From: Marisa cornuarietis
Taxonomy: Eukaryota > Mollusca > Gastropoda > Architaenioglossa > Ampullariidae
Assembly: GCA_004794655.1 (NCBI GenBank)
Contig: SMMW01000077.1
Location: 744,001-808,000, forward strand
DNA length: 64,000 nt
Direction of reading: 5' to 3'
The notes below the pieces were generated by a model that saw only the letters and a program-made list of their open reading frames with translations, was not told the DNA's origin and made no database searches. Shown piece by piece: positions 37,011 through 48,062 of the stretch. The first letter of the stretch is position 1; the number at the start of each line of letters is the position of its first letter. A program made the position numbers and the translations under genes.

Positions 37011-37456
37011 ACACAAAGTCAAGAAAGGTCTGAAATGTGTGATTATCACGTGCATGTCGATGTCGTAACAGTAGATAAGACTCGGCGTGAGTAGTTTCCA
37101 CACACAGCGGTTGTTAATACTGTTTTGCTCTTCAAATACCGCAGTAGTGTGTTAAAACACGGAATGTTGACTGTAGCTCTCCCAGTGCCGAGCTGTGTTT
37201 GGAGGACAGGGTACCATGGGTGTCCTGGCCCACCCGACTTAACGTGCTCACAACGGTCGCTTGCGTCACCAAAAAAGGGTTTCAGCCTAATATTCAAATT
37301 TTTCGAGTTGTGCAAACTTGGTTTCCCTGATGGCTGAGGCATCGGCACGTCGGTGTGCATGCATAATTTCAGGCCAGAGATGTTGTTGCTGGTGTCAGTA
37401 ACGAGAGACAGAATGTCACACACATTTCCAACCTCAGCTGGTCTGGAGCCACTCCA

Positions 37457-38391
37457 GTCACGTGACACCGGCTGTACTGCACACGAGGCAGTGTTTACTG
37501 TATTATACAGTCTGTATACTGCTCTGTAAACTGCTGAGAGGATCTTTTCAAAATCTGTCAACAAAAGCACATGTCGAAATAGACCAGTGGTGTGACATGA
37601 GGCACACAGTACCATAACCTCCGTCGGACAAAATATTTCACGTGTAAATGTCATTGTTGAAAGGGCTACGGAAATGTCAGTAAAAGTCAGTTGGAAATAT
37701 TTCATGTCCGAAATGTTTAGTTTATCATGATTGAAGGTGTCTGAAATGTTTATCATTATTGGAGATGTCTGAAATGTTTAGTTTATCCTGATTGAAGGTG
37801 TCCCAAATGTTGTTCATCATGACTGAAGGTGTCCGAAGTTTAGTTTAGTAAAGTTTGCGGTGTAAGGTGAACATGTTCAACATGATTGGAATGTCAGATA
37901 GAAACATTCTATGTAAAGTACTTTGTGAACCATAACTTTTCCCTGCTACCCTGGGTAAGAAGCTCCTCACTTTCTGCTCACCATGGAGTGAACTACCTCC
38001 TTGAGAGTATAAGCGCGTGTCACGTGATGTACAAGGGGCACGGGGTGATAGCAAGAAGTCCTCCCAGCTACTGAAGACCCTGACTGAGACAGGTCGACAC
38101 AAGATGCACGAGATGTCACTTTGCATTGACTACCTCCCCCCCCCCGCGACCCTCAAAGTTGTTCTACTCCCCTTCACACACACACACACACACACAGGCA
38201 CTCGCACGCATGCACGGAAACATGCCCCTTATATTAAAGTTCTGGATTCCAATCTCTGGATTCGGAATCAATAAATAGCTTTCAGCGATCTTTTTCGGCT
38301 ATCATGCACGTGCAGTCTCAAAGTCGTGGGGCTGTTTGCTCGTCCGCAGTCGTTTTCATGTGCCAGACGCAAACACGTCACGTCACGTGAC
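37457..38391. promoter_or_regulatory. Pair of GTCACGTGAC palindromes
   Basis: Exact 10-bp E-box palindromes at 37457-37466 and 38382-38391, with GTCACGTGAT between them near 38020. Four more exact copies lie elsewhere in the window. The sequence equals the extended E-box recognised by USF/MITF/TFEB-type bHLH-Zip factors in animals. Binding is not shown. Confidence 0.4.
37690..37845. repeat. Diverged tandem repeat, about 33-37-bp unit, 4 copies
   Basis: Copies of GTCTGAAATGTTTAGTTTAT followed by CATGATTGAAGGT. Confidence 0.7.
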
Positions 38392-39859
38392 AGCGCGCGG
38401 ACTAACAGTCTTCCTACTCACACGTCACAAGGTTAAGGAAGCACTTGAAATGCCTTCATGCATGTGTGTGTGTGTGTGTGCGCGCGCGCGTGTATAACTG
38501 GTCCATCGCCATGAAGGAGGTGTAGATAGACAGGCAGCACTCCAAGACCGGGTGTTAGCGGCGTGTGGAGAAATAAGGGGCAGCACTCCAACAGCCAGCA
38601 CCCACCCCCACCCCCATTCCGTCGCCTCGCGCCGCCTGTGGGAGAAGATGACAGCTTGATGGCGGCTGCTGCGACTGCAAAGGGTTAACTGTTGTACTCC
38701 ATGGGTTGTGCCCCTTGACATTGTCTGTAGCGCTTGCTGATGCGAGGACTTTCGCCCTTGTGGCTGTCTACAGCAGTTTGATCTTCCAAACACAACAACC
38801 GGCCGCTTGTGTCTTCAAAAAAACTGCCAGCCGAGAAAACTAAGAAACCTTTCTTCTCTTCCTCCTGTTAGTGACAGAGAGGCGCAACCAAGTGCAAATT
38901 GTTTTGAAATATGTGAGCTCAACTCACTGTTCCAAAAATCTAAGCAAACAAAATGGCTTTCGTTCAAGGGACGTAAGCCATTCAAATATTGAACCTCTTG
39001 TCTGTGGGTGGGGGTGGGGTGGGGAGAAAGGTCATGAACTCCTTTCTCTCGACGTCACAGAACTCGGCTTGCTGATTGGTCAGCACCTCATTAGCATAAG
39101 CTGGAAACTCTTGCATCCGGGACCTTCGCTGATGTCAGTAGTCTTTCGCTGAGATCGGTGTCCCATGGCAACATCCAATCAGGATGTCGATTAGCAGTTT
39201 CTTACAGCCGTGCCGTGTGCAAACCTGACACAGGGGGGTCGAGCTTATGCGTGTGACTTAGTTTCTAGCATCTTCCACTGCCAACATCTTCTGTGATTTT
39301 ACCTTCACTGACATGGGGAAACACCAATTGAATCCACAGAGTCTGTCTGACAAAGTCCTTTTCACACATGCCTGCTCTTGTCGCAATAATAATTTTAGAT
39401 AATAATTGTAGATAACAGGTAGCAGACAGAAAGCCACACGGTGAAAACGAAGTATGGGCGACTGCTTGATGCGTGAAAGAGTCTAGCACGGTTTTTCTGT
39501 GTCTGGCTCTTCCACCTTTGGGAGTTAGCCGAAACATTTATTTGTTGCTGCTGCTGTCACACTTTCCTCCTGAGTGAGGGAACTGGAGAGGAGCGGTGAA
39601 GCGGTTTGAGAAAATAAAACTGTTTTCACTCGTATGAACCGTAGATGTAGAGTCGCTTACTTATCCATAAACGATATTTTATTAATCAGCACAGCCATTA
39701 GCCTCATGTAATAATTGAACGGGTGTTAATAAATAACTAGTTTAAAACAACAATTATGAGCTGACTTTGCTTTGCTTTTGCATAATATATTTTATTATTT
39801 AATTGATATTGAGACAGACTCCTTAATGCCAGGAAAATTATATTTCCCTTGTGTGCATT

Positions 39860-39868
39860 CGCGCGCGC

Positions 39869-39943
<75 letters not shown>
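39860..39943. repeat. Compound (GC)n-(GT)n-(GA)n microsatellite
   Basis: Short CGCG run, then about 30 GT units, then about 10 GA units. Confidence 0.97.
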
Positions 39944-40534
39944 TGGAAGGGCTGGTTGTATTATTTTTATTTGTTGCTTTATGTATGCTTTTGATGATTT
40001 GGCAATCACATGACTGACATTTAAAGACAGTAGGCAAATAATTCCTCTCCACATTTCTCTGTCTTCGCAAGGATTGGTTCCTGTAATCAGAAATATTTAT
40101 TGTGCGCCAGTTTGTGGCGAGTGATAGATGTATATCTGACTCATTGAACACCTATACGGCTCCACCTGCCAACTGTTGTTTTGGAATGAATGGCTGATGT
40201 TGCAACACCCCATCTCTTACCCTGTTTGTCTTCAAGTCTGGCCAAGATGTTGGAGCTGACGGCGGTGTCGGCGGCTGTTTAGCTCGTGGCAGTGGCGCTG
40301 ATGTACTTTCAGCGACTTTGACACCCACGATGTAATGTTGCAAGTGAGCGGATTGACCATTCGTCCTGTGGCTGCCATCCTGAACTCTCCACCACATATA
40401 TATTGTTGAGTTTGCTGTCAGCACCACGTCCTCCCTGCCTATCGCTTACAACCACAGTTTTCGTCTTTCGAGAATTTAGCCAGTTGCCATCGGCAAGGCG
40501 GCTCAGACTAACTTTTCTCCTGCCTCTGCTTGAA

Positions 40535-40673
40535 TTAAAGACAAACCTGAATGGTTTGCGTTTTTTGCAGATATCGGTAGATATAGGCGATATAAAGATA
40601 ACCAGGTTAGGTTTATATCGCCTGTATCTACTGATATATGAAAACATCGAAATCCATTGAGGTTGGTCTTTAA
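40535..40673 (+). other. Long imperfect inverted repeat / RNA hairpin in hh intron 1
   Basis: The arm 40571-40596 (ATATCGGTAGATATAGGCGA then TATAAA) pairs with 40612-40637 over 26 positions. Its only two mismatches are both G-U wobbles on the + strand and would be A-C mismatches on the - strand. The terminal loop is 15 nt (40597-40611). The foldback continues outward with about nine mismatches to TTAAAGAC (40535) and GTCTTTAA (40673), about 62 nt per arm. The geometry resembles a pri-miRNA, but a decayed small foldback element would look similar. Confidence 0.8.
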
Positions 40674-41870
40674 GCGCTGTGACAGTTATAACACAACTGT
40701 GATCTTTTTCACCCACATATGAGGACCAACTGAGTGCAACATTTTTTTCTTTATGATCTGGTTAAGTTCGTTTTAAAATAATAATTCCTAAAATATGAGT
40801 AAATAATTATGCTTAATTTTAAAAATATAAGTCTTTAAACATCGGCATTCTCACCTGCAACTAGGAAGGAGGGAAAAAATTACTCTCCTGTACTGAAGAG
40901 TTCTCTTACCTGCTCTGAGTATTAGTAACAGCGAGTGTGCATGTCTTCAAGTCAAATGAAGAAACATCGCTCAGCTTGTCGTTTTCAAAAAGCGATTTTT
41001 TTTCCCAGAAAATGAAACAGCTGAATTTGGAATACAGGTCTACAGATTGGAACTTTATTTAGAAGCTTGGAATGAAGTTAAAAAATAATTAAATGGTCCA
41101 AACTGAATTCATTCAACAGACTGGTAAGTCAATCAGATCAACATTTAATGAGCAACAATCAGGTCATTGCAGTCTACGTTGTGTTATTACTGATTGTGTT
41201 ACTAAGTGGGTGCATTGGAGTTAATTTTACCATGTGTATTTGTTAATAAAATGTAAACACGTTTCAAAAGTGTTTGTCTGAGAGAAACTAATTTTTTTTA
41301 TTTGATGGTTTCAAGCATTGCATTTTTATTTTATAAATACAACCGACTGCTGATAGGATTTTTTTACAATTAAAAATATAACGATAGTTTGAAACATGTT
41401 TATCGATGTAAAAACTTATTTCTTCCTCATTTAGCAAAATTTACTATTTACTTACTGATGCTCGCACGTGCTCCCGTTTAAGCTCGTTATAATATGTTTA
41501 TCACTATCAATTTTTTTTAGCAATTTGGAGTTCATATATCAATGGCTCCCTCACCCTGTCAGTTGTTGTTAGCATTATGGTGATAAAGATACGACTGATG
41601 ATGTGTTTGTGACTGTCACACGATGTTACTTGTAAATCAGACGATGTAGAAACTGTCGATGTTGTATATCTGGTGCTTGATCTACCAGCAGTCGTAGTTG
41701 GTGTTAACATCTCGTGCTGTTGTATAGTAAGCACTGCTGTAGCAATAACATTTCTTCGCTTTACTGAAAGTCCAAGACTTGCTTGTACTGTATAAGTCAC
41801 TGGATAACACAATTCTTGAGTGCGGTTTGGGAACGAAGTTCGCATGGCACGTTTGAATAAAGCAGGACCT

Positions 41871-42160
41871 GTATATACACATATATTATATACATATATA
41901 CACATATATAGACAAATACACATATATACACATATATAGACACATATATTATATATATACACATATATAGACACATACACATATATACACATATATAGAC
42001 ATATATTATATACATATATACACATATATGGACACATACACATATATACACATATATACACATATATTATATACACATATATACACATATATTATATACA
42101 CATATATTATATACACATATTTACACACACACATATATATACACATATATTATATACACA
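41871..42160. repeat. (ATATAC)-type low-complexity array
   Basis: Alternating TATACACATATA and TATAGACACATA blocks over about 290 bp; purine-pyrimidine alternation is nearly unbroken. Confidence 0.95.
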
Positions 42161-43510
42161 TCTGTGAACAAAGTGAATCCACTGGCGTTTGCTGCCATTA
42201 TCTGTAGGATTTCCTTCATGAGTACAAACTAACTCCCTCTGAGTGTCGAAGAGAACATTCAGCAACAGCACAATGTGTCCTGCTCAGTTTTCTTTTACCG
42301 AGGATTGCAGCTTTTCTCTTCCACATAGACGGCGATATTTTTAGAAATACCTCCGTTTCGTCACTTCCTGTTTTCTTGACTAATCCGGGTGTGCTTAGGA
42401 GGAAAATAATAATATAAAATCTCTCGTGCCTGTTCGTCATAAAATACCACCAGAACATGTTTTTGTGATATTTGTGCTCTGTTTCCAGCGATGTTTGCTC
42501 AGCAGTCGTGTTGGGCTGTAAGGTAGCATGATGTGTGGGTAGAGGAGGTCAACTGCTAATAAACTGATCCCCGCTTTCGGTGTAACCTCGAACAACTGGA
42601 TACTGGACAGTCGCTGAATGTTGATGAACTATCTTAATTTAGACTGCAAAATCTCTGGGGCTTCCATCTTGTCAGTAGTTAGAATATAGACCAATCCTCC
42701 GAAAACTAAAGTTACATTTACGATGTATTTCATCCTGTAGGTAGTTACATGAACGACCATCACTGGCTCCTCCTTGTCTTGTAGTCACTTTACCGAGTAA
42801 ATCTTTCTTCACGAATACTTAGTGTTTTTTTATTTCCTTATGTTATCATAATAAGCGTTTTTTATTTGATTATTATGACCACTTCAGAATATTATCGATT
42901 CATAACGAGCACACCATCTCTTGATCTCAAGGTTCTGTCAACCTCTTCCAGGGCAGGACAAGAGCCTGCAAATAAAAATGATTTTTGATCGGCGACCTGG
43001 GTCATTTCAGAATATTTTTTAAACAACAGGAGATTGAAAGATGAAGTAGCCTTAGAACCAGTTGTAACCTCTATCTGGAGAGCTCCAAATTTATCTTGAA
43101 TCGCTATTGTGTTGTTTTTTCAAGCTTTACTTCTTAAAACTGCGTTTCATCGACGGAAAAGAAAATAAACTTTTCTCCCTGACTTGACTTTTTTTGAGCT
43201 GCTACTAGAATACAATGACACAATCAGTAAGCCTTTCTTTCTGTCCTTCTTTCTCTAGTGTTCTTTTCTGTTTACATTTATTGCAGACTCATGTGTGTGA
43301 GTGCATGTGTGTATGTGCGTATGTGTGTATGTGTGTTCGTTGATTGATTGGGCTGCTGGCTGGCTGCTGATTTGTCCAGTCGTGTTGGTCAGTGAAGAGT
43401 CATTAAGTTTAAACTCACAACCCCTCTCACCACCATACCATGACTTTGTGAGACAGTCGTTGTACACATCTCAGGATAAACTTATTATAGAACAAAGACA
43501 GACTGCCCTG

Positions 43511-43704
43511 CTTTCTTTCTTTCTTTCTTTCCTTCTTTCTTTCTTTCTTTCTTTCTTGGTTGGTTGGTTGGTTGGTAGGTTGGTTGGTTGGTTGGTTGGT
43601 TGGTTGGTTGGTTGGTTGGTTGGTTGGTTGGTTGGTTGGTTGGTTGGTTCGTTGGTTCGTTCGTTCGTTCGTTCGTTCGTTCGTTCGTTCGTTCGTTCGT
43701 TCGT
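43511..43704. repeat. Compound tetranucleotide repeat (CTTT)n-(TTGG)n-(TTCG)n
   Basis: Three successive tetranucleotide runs with sharp joins at about 43556 and 43648, each differing from the next by one or two bases of the unit. Confidence 0.97.
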
Positions 43705-45426
43705 GTTCTCAGATAAAAGATTTCAGCCACTTACAACTCCCTCCTGTATATTGCCCAATATTTAAGACACACATTCAAAACACACGAAACTGTCTTCGGT
43801 GAGTATTTAAGCAAAATTTGTAATAAAACTTCTGTGAAAGTTTTGGTATCTTTGTCTATGCTCATGAATTTTCCCCTGGATTCTGACAATGAACACTGGT
43901 ACATCACGTGACCTGTGAATCGTCCCCCAGTCGTTTGTGTGTCAGTATTCGTGACATTGTGTGACGTGTACCTGGCTGTCTGTGACATCAGACGATGTGT
44001 GACAGTAAATGTCAGTCCTAGGGTCGGTTCCAGTGCGTGAGGAATGACCTCCATGACCCTTAGGTGCAGCTTTCCGCCCAAAGATGAAACTTCACAAAAA
44101 TGAAAAATGAACGTGTAACCAACCCTGCAGCCGCTGAATCACAAAAAGCTCCCGGCTGCTTCTGTCGGGTGGTTGTCATCTGTGCCGTAAGAACACACGT
44201 TTCCTTCATTCCACCCGGCTTAAATGTTCGTAGCCGAGATTCCATCAGCAGCAGGGTGTATCTAAAAATAGCTGTAACCTGTGGTAGACACGAGGCGCTC
44301 GTCACGACCACCGGGTACCCAATTTCAGCGGGTGTGTCGGCGTCACTTTCGTTAAGTGGGTGCTGTGTTTGGAGACATTGTGACATTAACCTTTTTTTCT
44401 TTGGGATGATTCCCCTTTTTATGGGATGTTAAGAGCGAAGGTAAATTTTGTTGGGTGGAAATGGGTACAGCAAATTTCGGAGCGCATTTATGAATGTTTT
44501 TAACTTTCGGAAAATGAAAAGTATTTGGTTGTATGAGACTTTTATTTACCTTTTTTTTGGTAGAGAAGTCAGCAAAGTATATTCACTCAGAAAGTCATGA
44601 CAGCTTTTGATCAAATCTTGATTAGTTGTCTGTGCCATGTTCAAAATTGTTTCTTTCGTTTCTTAGTAAATTTAGGCATTGTTTTGCAAACTAAGGCTTA
44701 GCTAGAGCAACGGTGAGCTGAAGATGAGTAAGAAAATAAGTGACGAGGTGTCGATGAGTAAGCAAACAAAGAAAAGCGACTTCAGTAGCCACTGTACCAT
44801 GCCAACATCTCCAGCCTCCAGGTGTTAGTGACATCCACTTGAATGTCTCATACATATTTTTACTTATGTCAAAGCCATGCTAGCAATTTGTTCATCCCCT
44901 TCGTGAGAAAAATGTTAGTAAATGGTGAGTATGAGCACCAAACACCTGTGACAGTCCCTGGGTGAGATGTCTGACCACCACCGGCTGACCTGAGTGTTCC
45001 TCATGTCTGTCTATAGTCCCAGTGTCTGTATGAATGACCCAGTCTTCATCTTCACTTCATCTCCATTTTATTTGTGGAAATAAGTACAAACATTAATGTC
45101 TAGCACCTGTCACTCGGGGGGGGGGGGCGGTGTTGTGCGATCTGACGGACATGTGAGCTAGTATAAGTCTGCAAGGACAGGGGTGGCTGGTCAGCTGACC
45201 GGTGAACTTGAGGTCAGGGTGTGGTGAGCTCTTCAACCTGCAGTGCTTGCTAACTCGACTCCTTGTTAAGTGGCATTAAAGTCATTAGACCGTCAGCAGG
45301 CCGTCAGCACGTGATCAGGTGTCGACCATTTGTCTTGAAGTACCCACGCTTCTGCTTATTAATTTATGAACTTCAAGAGTTTTTTTTAATTTCTTGGAAA
45401 TGACTTAAATACTTGTTGAGAGGTCA

Positions 45427-45692
45427 GGGGCCAGTTGCACAACACATTTCTAATTTTAAACACTTTTAGGCCTTAACTCTTTTTAGATAATTATTTTAAA
45501 GTGCACACCACAATTTTAGAATGTTTAAAACTAAAACTGATTTAAGTAAGATAAAGTTGTTTAAGTCTGACTTTCCGTCCTGTCAGTACAATTTTTTGTA
45601 TGTTTTTCTGCAATGCATCAAAATGGCTTAGAAGAGATTTTACCTCTTTAGAGCAGTTTTAAGGTTTAGAAACGTGTTGTGCAACTGGCCCC
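45427..45692. mobile_element. MITE, 266 bp, TIR GGGGCCAGTTGCACAACAC
   Basis: Starts GGGGCCAGTTGCACAACAC and ends with the reverse complement GTGTTGTGCAACTGGCCCC. The AT-rich interior has no coding. The size and TIR are those of a miniature inverted-repeat element. It lies about 330 bp before the Harbinger element. No convincing target duplication could be seen in the flanks (GGTCA / AGATT). Confidence 0.85.
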
Positions 45693-46196
45693 AGATTTCT
45701 GGGTTGATTGGTCGTCGTGTTGGGTGGACGTGAAGTGAGGATGTTGAGACACAACCTTGTGTATGATATGTTGGGGGGGGGGGAGGGACAGGAGATGAAT
45801 AAATCCGACCACAACACAGAGTGACATCTGTGACAAGACTGTCGACGACGTGAGCGACGATGTAGTTTAGTCTCAGACACAGGGAGCCTCGTCTTGCTGC
45901 TTATGGTAAGCAGAACAGGTCAGAAATGCACATTTACCTGTTGCCAGCTGCAGCGCAATCGCTAGGTGTTAGTGAAGGTGGGTCTAGACTGGCAAACTTT
46001 TAGTTTAGTTGTTTACATCTGGCCCCGTATGCATGTAACCCGGAAAAGGGCCTTATTCAAGAATAACGCCTATTAGGGTGAATAGCAGTGAAAAATCCGT
46101 ATGCATGGGAGCCCGGAAAGGCTCTCCGGCCTGGCGGACCGCGTATAAAGTTATTCGACCTCTCGGGGCTGTATAACTCGCTATTCACGCAGAAAA

Positions 46197-46660
46197 ATGG
46201 CGGCCCTCGTTGTTTTTCAGTGGCGAGAACGCCGATTGATGCAAAGAAATCGGGTGTTTCGTGACATATCGCATCCGTTTGAAGTATTTGATGATGTAGA
46301 ATTATATCACAAATTTTGTTTTTCACGAGAAAACATTTTGGCACTGACTGATGAAGTGGCGTGCGAGATCGCTGTCACCAATCGAAAAGGTGCCTTAACA
46401 CCATTGTTACAAGTGCTTGTAACTCTGCGATATTTTGCTACATCAAGTTTTCAGGATGTGTGTGGCGAATTAATTGGAGTAAGCCAGTCAACCGTCAGCC
46501 GCATTGTGGCGAGTCACCGACGCTTTGTTTCGGCGAGCACGCAATGAAATTTCATTGCCGAACCAAGCTCGTGCGGACTTGACGAAAAGACAGGTACATC
46601 GCACCTACGGAATGCCAAACGTGATACAAACTTTGGGTAAAAATGCCTGTCTGTCTATGA
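46197..46660 (+). pseudogene. Harbinger (HARBI1-like) transposase, N-terminal fragment
   Basis: The ORF from 46197 to 46547 has the family start and helical region: MAALVVFQWRERRL, FDDVELYHKFCFSRENI, then LTPLLQVLVTLRYFATSSFQD and GVSQSTVSRIVAS, the helix-turn-helix-like stretch typical of HARBI1/PIF transposases. After a frameshift near 46525-46535, coding resumes in the next frame (RRARNEISLPNQARADLTKRQ, then GMPNVIQTLGKNACLSMIGTV) and stops near 46672. The DDE catalytic domain is almost wholly missing. It would make no active transposase. Confidence 0.85.
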
Positions 46661-46679
46661 TAGGAACAGTTTAAACACC

Positions 46680-46779
46680 TCCCAAATAAAACCCGGTGCT
46701 CGAGAGAGATTTCCTCCAGCAATATTGTAACTCCAGACTCGCTGAAGTTAGCTTTACACGCGCGCCTATTTTGTAGCAT
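46680..46779 (-). pseudogene. Myb/SANT-like Harbinger ORF, N-terminal fragment
   Basis: On the - strand, from an ATG at 46779, the translation reads MLQNRRACKANFSESGVTIL and then LEEISLEHRVLFG, resembling the beginning of the Myb/SANT-like accessory protein encoded by PIF/Harbinger elements. Similarity is lost after about 33 residues, where the internal deletion joins it to the transposase side. Confidence 0.6.
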
Positions 46780-47974
46780 TTCAGTAACTTGACCGTAACC
46801 AATGTCTGCTGACCCTGCCTTGACCTGTGTTTTCGGGGAGCACATTGTTAGACACAGGAGGTGACAGGGCCCAACACTCTTGCCTATTTTGGGTGAAAGT
46901 GGCGAGTTTGGCCGATGACAGCTAAAAAAAACAAAACAAACAAAAACAAAAAACAAAAAAACGATGCTATGATATGAGGTAGTTTCCTTTACCGTCACCA
47001 AAACATCGTGTTTTCGCTTGCCTCTAAAAATAGCAACGGTTCTCCCCACTACTACTTGCGTAAAGCTATTTGAGACCGAATAGAGCTTTGTGCATACGGA
47101 ATCACGATAGGCCCTATGCACGTATAAGTCTCGAATAGCTTTTCGCGAAAAGCAGCTATTCGCGCGAGTCCTTATTCGATTTACATGCATACGGGGCCTG
47201 TTCAATTACTGCCTTTCATCTTTTTGAAAACTGAGTGCTGAGCAAAGGACTGTCAGACAGACGTGGGTGTCATGTCATTATGATGTGGCAAGACGGCAGT
47301 CAATGTTCGGTGTTCAAGTCTGGGGCAGCCATGCTTTTCCCTGGAGGTGGGTGAGGAGATCGTTCTTTAGCTTTCGCTTATTAACAAGAGAAGGATTAAT
47401 GTTTATAATGGTAACACATCGAAAACTGTTTTAAGTATTTCTCTTATTTAACTGTCTCTTCATAAGCTAAGACAATGTCAGCTCTGTCCAACACCCTCTT
47501 CTCACTTGAGAGGGCATATCATTTTTGCAACATGTCTCGCACCTTTCTACCATCCCACTCTCTCTCTCTCTTTCTCTCTCTCCTTGTCGTCAATCTCGCA
47601 TTTTTTCGGACACATAACTGGCAGTCTTTAATGAAAACCACTGTATCTTTGTTTCGCCAGATGTACGGCGGTTTATTTCGCACGGCCCACCCTGGGTGGA
47701 GGCGCAATCAACATATTTCAATTGGTGGACACGTTTATTAGTTTGAGTATCGGCTTAACCTCTCGGGGTACGCGCCGCCTCTGAGCTTCGTACATTGTCC
47801 TGATACCCGATCCCTCAGATTGCTTCCGCGGGTGGCAAGAAGTCAAGGAACCGATGTGCGCACAAAACAAAATGTTTTGCGATTTTTTCTTGTCTATAAA
47901 CGTGTCTCACGCGCACGTGTGGGGGGAGGGGTGAATGAAGTGAAGTTAAATAAGTGAGCAGAGAAATTATTTGT

Positions 47975-48062
47975 GGCGGATGCGAGATTCGAACTCATGT
48001 TACGTTTGTTACCTTGCAGTCTCTTCTGTTTGTTGCGCAAACGCTTTGTCAGTTGATCCGCC
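47975..48062 (-). pseudogene. tRNA-like sequence (degenerate tRNA or SINE head)
   Basis: On the - strand the 88-nt sequence begins GGCGGAT and ends ATCCGCC, a perfect 7-bp acceptor-like stem. It contains the B box GAGTTCGAATC 8 nt before the 3' stem. The D-arm and A box are poor and the anticodon arm is ambiguous (GTTTG/CAAAC with a short loop). It is therefore probably a tRNA relic or the head of a SINE rather than a working tRNA gene. Confidence 0.45.

Larger units (their letters stand above)
46021..47198. mobile_element. Internally deleted PIF/Harbinger DNA transposon
   Basis: Bounded by an 18-bp perfect terminal inverted repeat: GGCCCCGTATGCATGTAA at 46021 and its reverse complement at 47181-47198. 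Inside are the N-terminal part of a Harbinger transposase on the + strand (46197-46660) and the start of a Myb/SANT-like DNA-binding ORF on the - strand (46680-46779), facing each other. In complete Harbinger elements both proteins are about 300-400 aa, so the middle has been deleted. No clear 3-bp TWA duplication is visible (flanks TCT and TGT). The GTATGCAT motif recurs internally near 46090. Confidence 0.85.

Noticed and set aside
43301..43765. ORF with a long GWLV repeat (and NQPT on the other strand)
   Set aside because: Translation of the (TTGG)n microsatellite.
46018..47201. 3-bp target duplication for the Harbinger element
   Set aside because: Flanks are TCT and TGT, not identical and not the usual TWA.
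46552..47205. 217-aa - strand ORF as a complete gene
   Set aside because: Only residues from the ATG at 46779 for about 33 codons resemble a Myb/SANT-like Harbinger protein. The rest is read-through of the TIR region and the transposase antisense strand.
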